Under the pieces are notes generated by a model. The model did no database searches, had not been told where the DNA came from, and saw nothing but the letters and a program-made list of their open reading frames with translations. Both the position numbers and the translations under genes were made by a program. 64,000 nt of DNA, from contig JBQQPY010000002.1 of NCBI GenBank assembly GCA_052258065.1, positions 682,001 through 746,000 on the forward strand, written 5' to 3'. Shown one piece after another: positions 42,480-51,457 of the stretch (the first letter of the stretch is position 1; every line of letters begins with the position of its first letter). The stretch is from JBQQPY01 sp052258065 (lineage in GTDB: Bacteria; Pseudomonadota; Gammaproteobacteria; Enterobacterales; Enterobacteriaceae).

Positions 42480-42935
42480 TCACAGCTATTATTCTGTACC
42501 TTATCTTACCGAATAAGCAGTAAAATATAAATAAATTGTTTAGTTTTTAACTATATAGTTAGTAAAAATTGTTATTAAAAATAAACAAAATCAATTCATT
42601 ATAATCAACTAGAAATCATGCTTATTTCTCGTATACGAGAATTCCGAAAGGGTAGCTTATGTTGCTGACTAATTTCGTAGAAGATTTTAAAAATAGAGAG
42701 ATAAACCGTTATTCTTTATCTCAATAGTAATCATTATCACTTTTCCCTTAAAATTAGAATCATTACAGCTTGATGTAGAAGCCCTCAAGCCAAGAAAAAA
42801 CGAACCAAAATATGATGAAACTCATAAGATCTAAGATTTCATGTTTTAAGTTTACAAAAAGTCCAACTGTCTATGTTTTTAACAGTAATGTGTTTATTGT
42901 GGTGAGATAAAAAAATCAGGTGTGAAATAACAGTT
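42480..42935. repeat. AT-rich dispersed repeat pieces, both orientations
   Basis: A left piece (about 42495-42560, TATCTTACCGAATAAGCAG) and a longer inverted piece (about 42750-42935, ending CAGGTGTGAAATAACAG) match the repeat found at 20385 and 38500. No coding frame. Confidence 0.45.
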
Positions 42936-43084
42936 ACCGTGTATCTCCATGGTGAAAAAGCCATTAAGCCAATGCTAATGACCTGGCCTGAAAACTCCAC
43001 TGCGCCAAATTTTCTAGAGCAGAAACAAACGCTCAGAAGGACTTAGGCGTAAAACGGTGCCACACCGCAACACATTGCCAGGTA

Positions 43085-43485
43085 TTAGGCCATATTTTCT
43101 ACTTGACGCGGTGCGACCGTAACGCTCCCCGCGTCCAGAATTCTTTTCTTGTATTCTTCGTATTCAGTAAAGCTTCCCTCAAAGAATGCTATATTTCCTT
43201 CGTTCTGGTAGTCGATAATATGGATCGAAATGCGCTCTAAAAACCAGCGGTCATGAGAGATAACCATAGCGCAGCCGAAGCATTCCAGGAAAGCGATCCC
43301 TAGTGATCACAGCCTTTCAAGATCTAGAGAGCATTAGTCTATTCATCCAGTAGCAGCATATTGCCGCTCACCAGTAGCAGTTTAGATAAGTAGACGCGGC
43401 CTCATTCGCTACCGGATAACTCACCAACGCGCTTCGCTCGAGCAACACCTTTAAAATTAAAACAGCCCACGTCAGTAGGTAGGTA
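43085..43485 (-). pseudogene. ettA: ettA fossil, C-terminal ABC-F domain
   Basis: The minus strand reads as the last third of EttA, the ABC-F protein that gates ribosomes according to ATP/ADP ratio. From about 43480 downward come YVGCFNFKGV, then KRVGELSGSE (the ABC signature), KLLLVSGNMLLLDE followed by a stop, CAMVISHDRWFLERI, and FFEGSFTEYEEYKKR. Stops replace residues in the signature and after Walker B, and the upstream two thirds of the gene are missing. A 60-codon stretch at the end remains open. In E. coli ettA lies beside slt, divergent, exactly as here, which supports the call. Confidence 0.85.
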
Positions 43486-43498
43486 GATAGATAGGTAG
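43475..43498. repeat. Tetranucleotide repeat (GTAG/ATAG), six units
   Basis: GTAG x3, ATAG x2, GTAG at the broken 5' edge of the ettA fossil. Probably slippage after loss of constraint. Confidence 0.75.
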
Positions 43499-43536
43499 TT
43501 GCGGCAATTATAATATTCTAACCGCCAGCAATCTCT

Positions 43537-43650
43537 TCACACACTGTTTTGAAATTATCTATAACGCTAAGATTTATTGCCATTTCACTACTGATAATGC
43601 TCGTATCAAGCTTAATCTTTTATATCCATCATTTAATATATCGTGTGATA
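43537..43650 (+). mobile_element. IS630-like type B remnant, last ~110 bp
   Basis: Plus-strand reading gives RFIAI-like then TDNARIKLNLLYPS across a frameshift, the C-terminal end of the type B transposase. The IS end is followed by ordinary upstream sequence of slt, so this IS fragment marks where the rest of ettA was lost. Confidence 0.6.
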
Positions 43651-43938
43651 TTAGTGCCATGGAAAAACGCCTCTTTTCCGGCGCCCACCGATGGCGAAAA
43701 GAGGGCGCACAAGAGCTTCTCACTGGTGAGCACAGACTGTAAAAGAGGATAAATCGCTCATCGAGCGGCGATAGTTTGCTATATTAATGCGTACTAATAA
43801 CATTAATTAATAATGCTTATTGTCATATGAGTCTATTACGAGCCGACTGGATTGGCTGGCATGTGTACGGAACCGGTCTATTAAACGCGCAACGAAATCC
43901 CTGTGGCGGAATGTGTAATGAGCTGAGGATAAGTAAAG

Positions 43939-45855
43939 ATGATAAAGGTAGACAGATTGCGGTTTTGGATAGCAGCAATCGGGATAATAACGCTGCTGGC
44001 GCTAGTGCAGACGGATTCCCTCGATGCCCAACGGCAGCGCTATCAGCAGGTCAAGTTAGCATGGGATGCACAGAAAATGGATGTGGTAGCGCAACTGATG
44101 CCTACCTTGCGTGACTATCCGCTCTATCCCTATCTGGCCTACCGGCAGCTATTACAGAATCTCTCGAAGGTCAGTTCCGATCAAATCAATGATTTTATCC
44201 AAGCCAATCCGACACTGCCGCTAGCTCGCTCCTTGCCCGCGTGCTATGTTAACGAACTAGCGAACCGACAGGATTGGTATAGACTTCTAATCTTTAGCCC
44301 GCACCCGCCAAAACCGGTTGCGGCGCGCTGCAATTTCTATTATGCAAAATGGATTACCGGCAAGATGCAGGAGGCCTGGGACGGCGCCAGCGATATTTGG
44401 CTGAACGGACACTCTCTACCAGACAGCTGCAACAAACTGTTCGGCGCTTGGGACCAGGCCGGGAAGCGAAGCCCACTAGACACTCTTAAACGGATACAAT
44501 TGGCGATAAAAGAGAACAATATCGATCTAGTCAACTACCTGTCAAAGCAACTGCCCGTCGAATATCAAACTATGTGGAATGCAGTAGCGATACTGCAAGA
44601 TAACCCAGCAACATTACTAGATTTCGCTCGAAAAGTTTTCCCTACCGATTTAACCCGCCAGGCGACGCAGATAGCCTTTTCCCGGCTAGCCCAGACCGAT
44701 GCGGAGAAAGCCCGGTCTCTCATTCCGATTGTGGCCCGCGCGCAGAAAATGCGCGAAACCGAACGTCTAGAGCTTGAAGAGAGTGTCGCCTGGCAGCTAA
44801 TCGGTACCGATATCAATTCCGAACAGGCGCGCTGGCGCGACGGGGTTATTCTGCGCAGTCATTCCACGAAATTACTAGAACGACGCATCCGCATGTCGAT
44901 GAGACAGGGCAATATGCAGGAGGTCCGAGCCTGGTTAGAAAGATTGCCGGAAGAAGATCGGCAGAAAAATGAATGGCGCTATTGGTACGCTAGGCTGTTA
45001 ATAGATTCCGGCCAACGTGCGCAGGGGGAAATGTTATTGCGTTCGCTTATACAAGCACGCGGATTTTATGCTATGGCGGCAGCGGAAGCGTTGAGAGAAC
45101 ACTATGTCATCAATGTAGCGCGCGCCGTAACGCCGGACCCGACTTTGGAGCGGGAGCCGGATGTCGCACGGATACGCGAGCTGATATATTGGAATATGGA
45201 TAATCTGGCGCGTAGCGAATGGAGCTCCCTCGTAGCTAGCCGAAGCCGACCGGAACAGGAGCAGCTAGCGCGTTATGCATTTTTACAACAATGGCCGGAT
45301 TTAAGCGTACAGGCTACGATCACTGGCAAGATGTGGGACCATCTAGAAGAGCGCTTCCCACTAGCCTGGCAGCAAACGTTCCGTCAGGCCACTAAAGATA
45401 AAGAAATCAACCAGAGTTACGCCATGGCTATCGCTCGTCAGGAGAGTGCTTGGAATCCGAAGGTGCGTTCACCCGTAGGTGCCGCTGGCTTGATGCAATT
45501 AATGCCAAGCACAGCGCAGATGTTTAATCTGGCAAACTACACCCAGCCTAGCCAGCTATTAGAGCCAAAAATCAATATCGCTCTTGGTACAGCTTATTTA
45601 GAATATGTCTATAAGATGTTCGGACATAACCGTATTCTTGCCAGCATCGCTTACAACGCGGGTCCCAGTAAAGTAAACAGCTGGCTTAATACTAGCGCCG
45701 GACGAGCCGACGCTATTGCGTTTATTGAGAGCATTCCATTTTCCGAAACGCGCAGCTATGTAAAAAACGTACTGGCCTATGACGTATTTTACCGCCATTT
45801 CCTGCGGCAGCCGGCCAAGCTGCTGACAGACGACGAATGGCAGCGCCGCTACTGA
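43939..45855 (+). CDS. slt: Soluble lytic murein transglycosylase
   Basis: Periplasmic exolytic transglycosylase (Slt70 type) that cleaves peptidoglycan to 1,6-anhydro-muropeptides and helps clear uncrosslinked glycan. It is 638 residues long (E. coli 645). The N terminus has a hydrophobic signal segment (about residues 8-25) ending near DSLDAQ. A long superhelical alpha domain follows (about 30-460). The catalytic domain contains AIARQESAW with the catalytic glutamate E502, SPVGAAGLMQLMPSTA, and AYNAGPSKVNSWL, and the protein ends WQRRY. The start ATG 43939 follows GAGGATAAGTAAAG. It sits between the fossils of its E. coli neighbours ettA and trpR, so it was kept while both were lost. Confidence 0.96.
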   Translation: MIKVDRLRFWIAAIGIITLLALVQTDSLDAQRQRYQQVKLAWDAQKMDVVAQLMPTLRDYPLYPYLAYRQLLQNLSKVSSDQINDFIQANPTLPLARSLPACYVNELANRQDWYRLLIFSPHPPKPVAARCNFYYAKWITGKMQEAWDGASDIWLNGHSLPDSCNKLFGAWDQAGKRSPLDTLKRIQLAIKENNIDLVNYLSKQLPVEYQTMWNAVAILQDNPATLLDFARKVFPTDLTRQATQIAFSRLAQTDAEKARSLIPIVARAQKMRETERLELEESVAWQLIGTDINSEQARWRDGVILRSHSTKLLERRIRMSMRQGNMQEVRAWLERLPEEDRQKNEWRYWYARLLIDSGQRAQGEMLLRSLIQARGFYAMAAAEALREHYVINVARAVTPDPTLEREPDVARIRELIYWNMDNLARSEWSSLVASRSRPEQEQLARYAFLQQWPDLSVQATITGKMWDHLEERFPLAWQQTFRQATKDKEINQSYAMAIARQESAWNPKVRSPVGAAGLMQLMPSTAQMFNLANYTQPSQLLEPKINIALGTAYLEYVYKMFGHNRILASIAYNAGPSKVNSWLNTSAGRADAIAFIESIPFSETRSYVKNVLAYDVFYRHFLRQPAKLLTDDEWQRRY

Positions 45856-46017
45856 GCCGCGAAAAGTATGATAGGCTTGTTGTACTAGTTACATGCTATA
45901 GTCGTAGCTTATAAACGCGACATCTTCTAAACCGGTACCGATAGGCTAGAGAAAGACTAGCTCGCTTTTGCCTGCACTGCGCCAAGAACCCCCCGCCAAG
46001 ATTCACGTGTCGCTGTT

Positions 46018-46190
46018 GCAGTTTTGACACTTATACCAGACTAACGCAGTGTAATTAGCAGCGCGTAGCGGCATTATTCAAGCCCTGCTCGACGGAGACA
46101 TCAGCCAGAGAGAACTGAAAATGAGATTGGAACTGGTATCGCGATCATTATTCTGGGGTTGAACTGCCTGAATTTCGCGATATCGGAACT
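46018..46190 (+). pseudogene. trpR: trpR fossil (tryptophan repressor)
   Basis: Downstream of slt, as in E. coli, the plus strand at about 46040-46140 reads IIQALLDGDISQRELK, which matches the helix-turn-helix lead-in of TrpR (family [20 protein letters not shown]). A frameshift after KMRLEL breaks the DNA-reading helix, a stop lies shortly upstream at about 46050, and the N-terminal half is unrecognisable. It cannot make a repressor. The trp regulon would then be constitutive, if its genes are still present elsewhere. Confidence 0.8.
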
Positions 46191-46439
46191 GAAACTCTGA
46201 TTGATACAGCAACTATTAAATACACATGTCTAGTTGCTCGGACAGAATGCTTCTTGAAATATCGCGTTATGTAAAAGTATAAGCGCCACTAACGGCGCTC
46301 GATGATACATACTTCTGCGTGTCAGATAGCTTTCTGTAGATACACCCATGGCACTGCACCGGCGCTTAATGTTCTCGCTACTGAGCGATAAACAGTAGGA
46401 TAAGCTATCCTAATTACGTATTATATATAGCTACAACGA

Positions 46440-46600
46440 TAAGCTCGCATGGCATTACGCGTGCTTTTGATTCCGAGACTAAGAAGCATGGCATCAATGC
46501 TATATCATATAAATCGATACTTAAATTCGCCCAGATAACGATACGTATGTTGGCTACAAATTCCAGAAGATAGTATAATAATTTTCTAATTACTTACTTT
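46440..46600 (-). mobile_element. IS1595-like remnant, inverted tail
   Basis: On the minus strand the translation GEFKYRFI followed by a stop and a diverged tail corresponds to the YLxEFxYRFNRR end of the IS1595-like transposase. It faces the plus-strand copy at 46610-46845, so two tails lie in inverted orientation. The 250 bases between trpR and this have no assignable content. Confidence 0.5.
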
Positions 46601-46609
46601 AAACAGCCA

Positions 46610-46845
46610 GTTCTAAGCTATACATAGACACTTTTTAAGTTCATGAATATTCTATTAGAGAATTTTGAAACGCCATAATGGGCACTGACCAATCAATTAT
46701 GACTAGCATATTCATTGCTAACTGACTGAATTTAAGCATCAATTTAACCGATGTTATGATTTGGAATCACTGACACTGCGCTTCTTCATAACCGGATTAA
46801 AGGCACTGATAATGCCACATAGCTCGTCAAGATTAGCTGAGAAAA
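46610..46845 (+). mobile_element. IS1595-like remnant, tail
   Basis: Plus-strand reading at about 46715-46840 gives LTEFKHQFNRCYDLESLTLRF and IMPHS, the C-terminal tail of the transposase, preceded by the same AT-rich lead (CTATTAGAGAATTTTGAAA) as at 20120 and 58730. It ends against the long inverted repeat at 46858. Confidence 0.55.
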
Positions 46846-46857
46846 ATTTGTCATTAG

Positions 46858-47142
46858 GTTACTTCTTGAATAATTTATATTATATTTTGTCTCAATATTT
46901 ATAGACTGCAATAGAGTTTTTCTACTTAATGCTGATTGAGGTAGTTTTAGTTTTAGAACTAGAGATATTAATGCAGTATAATCTGCAACTCTTTTCCATT
47001 CTTTTTCAGAGCTTGAGACCACACTGCATTAATATCTCTAGTTCTAAAACTAAAACTACCTCAATCAGCATTAAGTAGAAAAACTCTATTGCAGTCTATA
47101 AATATTGAGACAAAATATAATATAAATTATTCAAGAAGTAAC
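46858..47142. repeat. Perfect 120-bp inverted repeat with 45-nt spacer
   Basis: The left arm 46858-46977 and right arm 47023-47142 are exact reverse complements of each other. The spacer is 46978-47022. Each arm ends (spacer-distal and internal parts) in IS481-like terminal sequence: the block CAATCAGCATTAAGTAG followed by TTGCAGTCTATAAATA also occurs singly near 51140 and 59960. So two IS481-like ends stand head to head. The repeat ends 170 bases before hflK. Transcribed, it would form a very long hairpin. Confidence 0.9.
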
Positions 47143-47311
47143 TATGCCACCCTTCAAGATATAATACGTTAAAAGAGGCAGAAGTTGAACATGATAACCA
47201 ACAAGAAATACTAGTTTATATTGCACTCTTCGTGCATTTTGCTTGGGGCAAGGAGCCCGTTGGGAACTCAAACCTGAAGAATACTAATTAAAGTAAAAAT
47301 GGAGCTAAAAC

Positions 47312-48568
47312 ATGGCGTGGAACCAGCCCGGCAATAACGGACATGACCGCGATCCCTGGGAGAGAAGCAATAATAATAGCGGCAACTATGACGGAAATAA
47401 CAATAAAGACGGAAGAGAACAAATGCCGCCTAATCTGGATGATATTTTCCGCAAACTCATCCGAAATCTGAGCAGATTCAGCAACAAAGGCGGTGGCGGC
47501 ACTAGCACCAGAATGCCAAATAGAAGCAGCCATTATATCGGACTGGCAGTAGCCGCCTTGATGTTCATCTGGGCAGGCAACGGCTTATATACGATTAAAG
47601 AAGCGGAGCGCGGCGTGGTGCTACATTTTGGAAAATTTGATCATTTAGTCCAGCCTGGTCTGAACTGGAAGCCGATCTTTATTGATACCGTAACCGCGGT
47701 GAACGTGGAGTCGGTACGAGAACTAGCGGCGTCCGGCATAATGCTCACCTCCGATGAGAACGTAGTGCGTGTCGAAATGAACGTGCAGTATCGCGTGATC
47801 GATCCCGAACTCTATTTGTTTAGCGTTACCAACGCCGATGACAGCTTGCGCCAAGCGACTGACAGCGCCCTGCGTGGCGTTATCGGTAAATACACGATGG
47901 ATCGCATCCTGACTGAAGGCCGCACCGTCGTGCGCAGCGACACCCAGCGAGTGCTTGAAGAAACTATTCAGCCTTATAATATGGGTATCACCCTATTGGA
48001 CGTCAACTTCCAGGCCGCCCGGCCACCGGAAGAAGTGAAAGCGGCTTTTGACGACGCTATAGCTGCGCGGGAAAACGAACAGCAATATATCCGCGAAGCG
48101 GAAGCGTATTCCAATGAAGTACAGCCTCGTGCTAACGGTCAGGCACAGCGCATTCTGGAAGAGGGTCGTGCCTATAAAGCTCGCACTGTACTGGAAGCCC
48201 AGGGAGAAGTGCAGCGTTTCGTTAAGGTATTGCCGGAGTATAAAGCAGCACCGGAAATTACCCGAGAACGTCTATATATCGACGCAATGGAGCGCGTGCT
48301 GAGCAGCACACGAAAAATCTTAATCAATGACAAGGGCAGCAATAATTTGATGGTACTGCCGCTAGATCAGATGCTGCGAAACCCGCCGTCTGGTAATAGC
48401 AAAACGCTCTCGAGCAACGAGGTGCTCAATCTATTGCGGCTTCCTTATGGAAGCACTAACGGGCCCACGACGGCACCTGCCACGGGCAGAACGACCGGTG
48501 TAACAGTCATGGATCAACGACACGCCAATGCACAGCGCAATAATACCACGCGCGAAGGGAGGGAGTAA
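47312..48568 (+). CDS. hflK: HflK, membrane protease regulator
   Basis: SPFH/stomatin-type protein that with HflC forms a large cage-like complex around the membrane protease FtsH and modulates its access to membrane substrates. The 418-residue product has a glycine- and asparagine-rich cytoplasmic N terminus (about 1-70), one membrane helix (75-94) and a periplasmic SPFH domain starting EAERGVVLHFGKF. A long coiled-coil region follows (about 255-320), then a low-complexity Thr/Gly/Asn tail. GGAG at about 47300 places ATG 47312. In E. coli hfq and hflX lie upstream; both are absent and IS debris with the long inverted repeat ends 170 bases before. hflC follows after 3 bases. Confidence 0.96.
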   Translation: MAWNQPGNNGHDRDPWERSNNNSGNYDGNNNKDGREQMPPNLDDIFRKLIRNLSRFSNKGGGGTSTRMPNRSSHYIGLAVAALMFIWAGNGLYTIKEAERGVVLHFGKFDHLVQPGLNWKPIFIDTVTAVNVESVRELAASGIMLTSDENVVRVEMNVQYRVIDPELYLFSVTNADDSLRQATDSALRGVIGKYTMDRILTEGRTVVRSDTQRVLEETIQPYNMGITLLDVNFQAARPPEEVKAAFDDAIAARENEQQYIREAEAYSNEVQPRANGQAQRILEEGRAYKARTVLEAQGEVQRFVKVLPEYKAAPEITRERLYIDAMERVLSSTRKILINDKGSNNLMVLPLDQMLRNPPSGNSKTLSSNEVLNLLRLPYGSTNGPTTAPATGRTTGVTVMDQRHANAQRNNTTREGRE

Positions 48569-48571
48569 CGG

Positions 48572-49594
48572 ATGCGTAAGCCTTTAATGCTTATTGTCGT
48601 GATAGTACTGGTTGTGCTGTATGCGTCACTGTTTGTGGTGCAGGAAGGTCAGCGCGGCATCGTCCTACGCTTTGGTAAAGTATTGCGTGACGGCGATAAC
48701 AAACCATTAATTTACAATCCCGGCCTGCATATGAAGATACCGGTTATCGAAACACTCAAGAATCTCGATGCACGTATTCAGACCATGGAAAACCAGGCTG
48801 ATCGCTTTGTGACCCTGGAGAAGAAAGATTTAATCGTTGATTCGTATATCAAATGGCGCATCAGCGATTTTAGCCGTTATTACCTAGCGACAGGCGGGGG
48901 CGATGTATCGCAGGCGGAAGTGTTGCTAAAACGGAAGTTTTCTGACCGTCTACGCTCGGAGCTCGGCCGACTGGATGTTAAGGGAATTGTTACTGATTCC
49001 CGGAACCGCCTGATGACCGATGTGCGCGAAGCGCTTAATAATGGTAATGAGACCTCCGGCGACGATGAAGAGACACAGACTACAGCGGCCGATAACGCGA
49101 TCGTCTCCGCTGCCGCGCGGGTCGAGCGTGAAACCAATGGCCTGCAGCCGGCTGTCAATCTAAACAGTATGGCGGCTCTGGGCATTGAAGTCGTAGACGT
49201 GCGTATTAAGCAGATTAATCTGCCGACTGAAGTGTCCGACGCGATTTATCAGCGCATGCGCGCTGAGCGTGAAGCCGTTGCCCGTCGCCACCGGTCTCAG
49301 GGTCAGGAAGAGGCGGAGAAGCTACGCGCCGCTGCGGATTATGAAGTGACCCGCACGTTGGCCGAGGCCGAGCGTCAGGCGCTGATTACCCGCGGTGAAG
49401 CGGATTCGGAAACCGCCAAGCTTTATGCTAACGCATTTGGCCGGGATCCAGCGTTCTACGCTTTTATCCGTAGCCTGCGCGCGTATGAAAATAGCTTTAA
49501 CAGCAACAATGATGTGATAGTGCTCAGCCCGGAAAGCGATTTCTTCCGCTTCATGAAGTCACCTGAAGATACCGCGGTCGGTCGCCATCCCTAA
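48572..49594 (+). CDS. hflC: HflC, membrane protease regulator
   Basis: Partner of HflK, 340 residues (E. coli 334). One N-terminal membrane helix (about 4-23) precedes the SPFH domain, with EGQRGIVLRFGKV, IKWRISDFSRYYL and KRKFSDRLRSELG. A coiled-coil segment includes MRAEREAVARRHRSQGQEEAEKLRAAAD-type heptads, and the C-terminal hydrophobic segment is FYAFIRSLRAYENSF. A short acidic insert (GNETSGDDEE) near residue 165 accounts for the extra length. GGGAGGGAG precedes the ATG, a strong binding site. Downstream E. coli purA is absent and IS debris begins. Confidence 0.96.
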   Translation: MRKPLMLIVVIVLVVLYASLFVVQEGQRGIVLRFGKVLRDGDNKPLIYNPGLHMKIPVIETLKNLDARIQTMENQADRFVTLEKKDLIVDSYIKWRISDFSRYYLATGGGDVSQAEVLLKRKFSDRLRSELGRLDVKGIVTDSRNRLMTDVREALNNGNETSGDDEETQTTAADNAIVSAAARVERETNGLQPAVNLNSMAALGIEVVDVRIKQINLPTEVSDAIYQRMRAEREAVARRHRSQGQEEAEKLRAAADYEVTRTLAEAERQALITRGEADSETAKLYANAFGRDPAFYAFIRSLRAYENSFNSNNDVIVLSPESDFFRFMKSPEDTAVGRHP

Positions 49595-49639
49595 CGTTTG
49601 CCTTGCACATTCAATAAGCACCGAAGCTATGTCAATGAT

Positions 49640-50345
49640 CTATTTCTAATCTCACATCACATATGAGATCTTAGCATTTATGTCAGTTGTGTCTACAAGC
49701 AATGCCCTCACTTCGCAATGTCTAAATCTTGTCAATATGATGATGCAGGCATTGGTCAATCAGTAGGTTGAATTCGTTTTCTTCTACATTTAGCTAACTT
49801 TCATGTTTAGGCGATAAACGAATTCGAAGCGATTCATAAAGCCTTAGTCCAATTCGGCGAGAGCGCTGAATACAACAAACCTAGGCTATTGATGTTGAGA
49901 TTAGCCATGATCCTGCGCAATAGCCATGAAGACATCGCACACACCCCGTGGGGCTCGTATTTATACTTCCTGAACAAGAGCCTTGCAAGCTTCAACAGCA
50001 TCGCCACGCGTGTATCTCTAATCAATTGATAAGGGCTTTCGTTCCCATGCAAACAACCCGATGCCTGCGGTCATGGGGTGACGACACACCTCGACCGCAT
50101 TCTCCATAGTCGCCAAGAATTCGGCATTGGCTTCTGGCAGCGTAAGCTAACCGATCTTAATCCAGTGTTTCAATTTTTTATTGAATGCTTTACTAATTTA
50201 TTCACAACTTTCTGTGCGGTATTCTTGCTATTTCTGACTAACGCTTTAGTTGCCTTATTTCTCCCAACGTTTAGGTAATAAGTTATTTTTATTCCTCTGG
50301 TCATTCCTTAACCTCAAGCCATAGATACTGCAACCGCCACTTTTA
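49640..50345 (-). mobile_element. IS630-like type B remnant
   Basis: Homologous to the copies at 10890 and 55990 in the same orientation; the C-terminal coding end is lost or strongly diverged near 49640 and the 5' end reaches about 50345. All frames are broken. Confidence 0.5.
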
Positions 50346-50394
50346 CATTTGAAGACACCAGAAGATACGCTCATAACTCGGAATTTTATTGAGT

Positions 50395-50960
50395 TTTAGT
50401 CTGAGTAATAAAATTATCTATTATCACAATCTTCTCTGCTACAAGTTCAAGAAAAAGCACCTGTTCTACATAAGCAAAGAAAGCATGTCTTTTTAGTACT
50501 CCATCGAGTTATGTAGTTCAACCCAATCCAGATCGACTCATCCTAGCAGTAGATCTCGCGGCCTTACCCTAGGCGTGTTAGACAACAGGCCGGCATCGTT
50601 GATCTCGTCTACTTCAACCCTTTGTCTGCTTATATTGGTCGTTATTGCCATTTCATCAATAAAAATAAGCTTCTCTAATGAGAATGTAACATTTTTTAGA
50701 CTATAATTTGCGTATATGAACTGCATCGTCGTACTATTTTTCAGTCGCATCTACAATATTTTTAATCGTTATTATATAATGGTAAAAGCGCGATAGAATA
50801 GCAAGGCATTAGTTCAATACTAAAAGTACTTTTCAGCGAGGCTTGTATTTTAGACAAGGTTAGATCACAAGACTCATTAATAGGTCTCAGGATAAAATCA
50901 GAATACGCATTAATTTTTAATCCGTGATTTGGGTTTCTTCTAGGGTTAAAGCTGTCACCT
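50395..50960 (-). mobile_element. IS630-like type A remnant, central part
   Basis: The minus-strand peptide at 50538-50750 (MRLKNSTTMQFIYANYSLKN then KLIFIDEMAITTNISR) corresponds to that at 55394-55792, which continues into a clear IS630-type PKLIKENVVVMDNLAD motif. FIDEMAI is the first catalytic Asp region of the family. Downstream it is broken by stops. Confidence 0.55.
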
Positions 50961-51457
50961 CTAGTTTCACAGAATCACTTACTCTAACAAGCCACAGCAA
51001 AAGAACTTATTTAATACCTATCCACCGGAGTATAGAAAATGTAATGTAAAGCTATTATTTTAATTCTGATCAATAGCTTGATATCAAGCCGTACCGATAT
51101 GTCTAGCTTTGCAATCAACAATTACTTCAATCAGCATTAGATAGTAAAGACTCTATTGCAGTCTATAAATACTGTTAAAAATTAATTTTTTTAGTAAAAT
51201 TAATATTGAGTTTAATGAAAAATAGCTTAAATTAGTTATAAACTATTTGTTTTATTTGTTTTTTAATACTGATTTTATATTTAATTTAAGTGCATAATAA
51301 CGACTGGATTACTATAATTTAGCATTCACTCGCCGCTGTGAGTATGGGCGAAAGCAGTTTATGTTGAGTAACGCGTTGTGCGGTCTCAATAGTGATCAGC
51401 TTTATCGCTCTGCCTATCTGGCACTGAATCGCAAACATAAAACTGTATGCAGTCTGC
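50961..51457. other. AT-rich region with a short IS481-like end
   Basis: Contains one IS481-like terminal segment at about 51115-51180 (ATCAGCATTAGATAGTAAAG, then TTGCAGTCTATAAATA) and nothing else I can assign. Around 51340-51455 the DNA is GC-richer, just downstream of the pitA stop, with no frame recognised. Confidence 0.45.
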
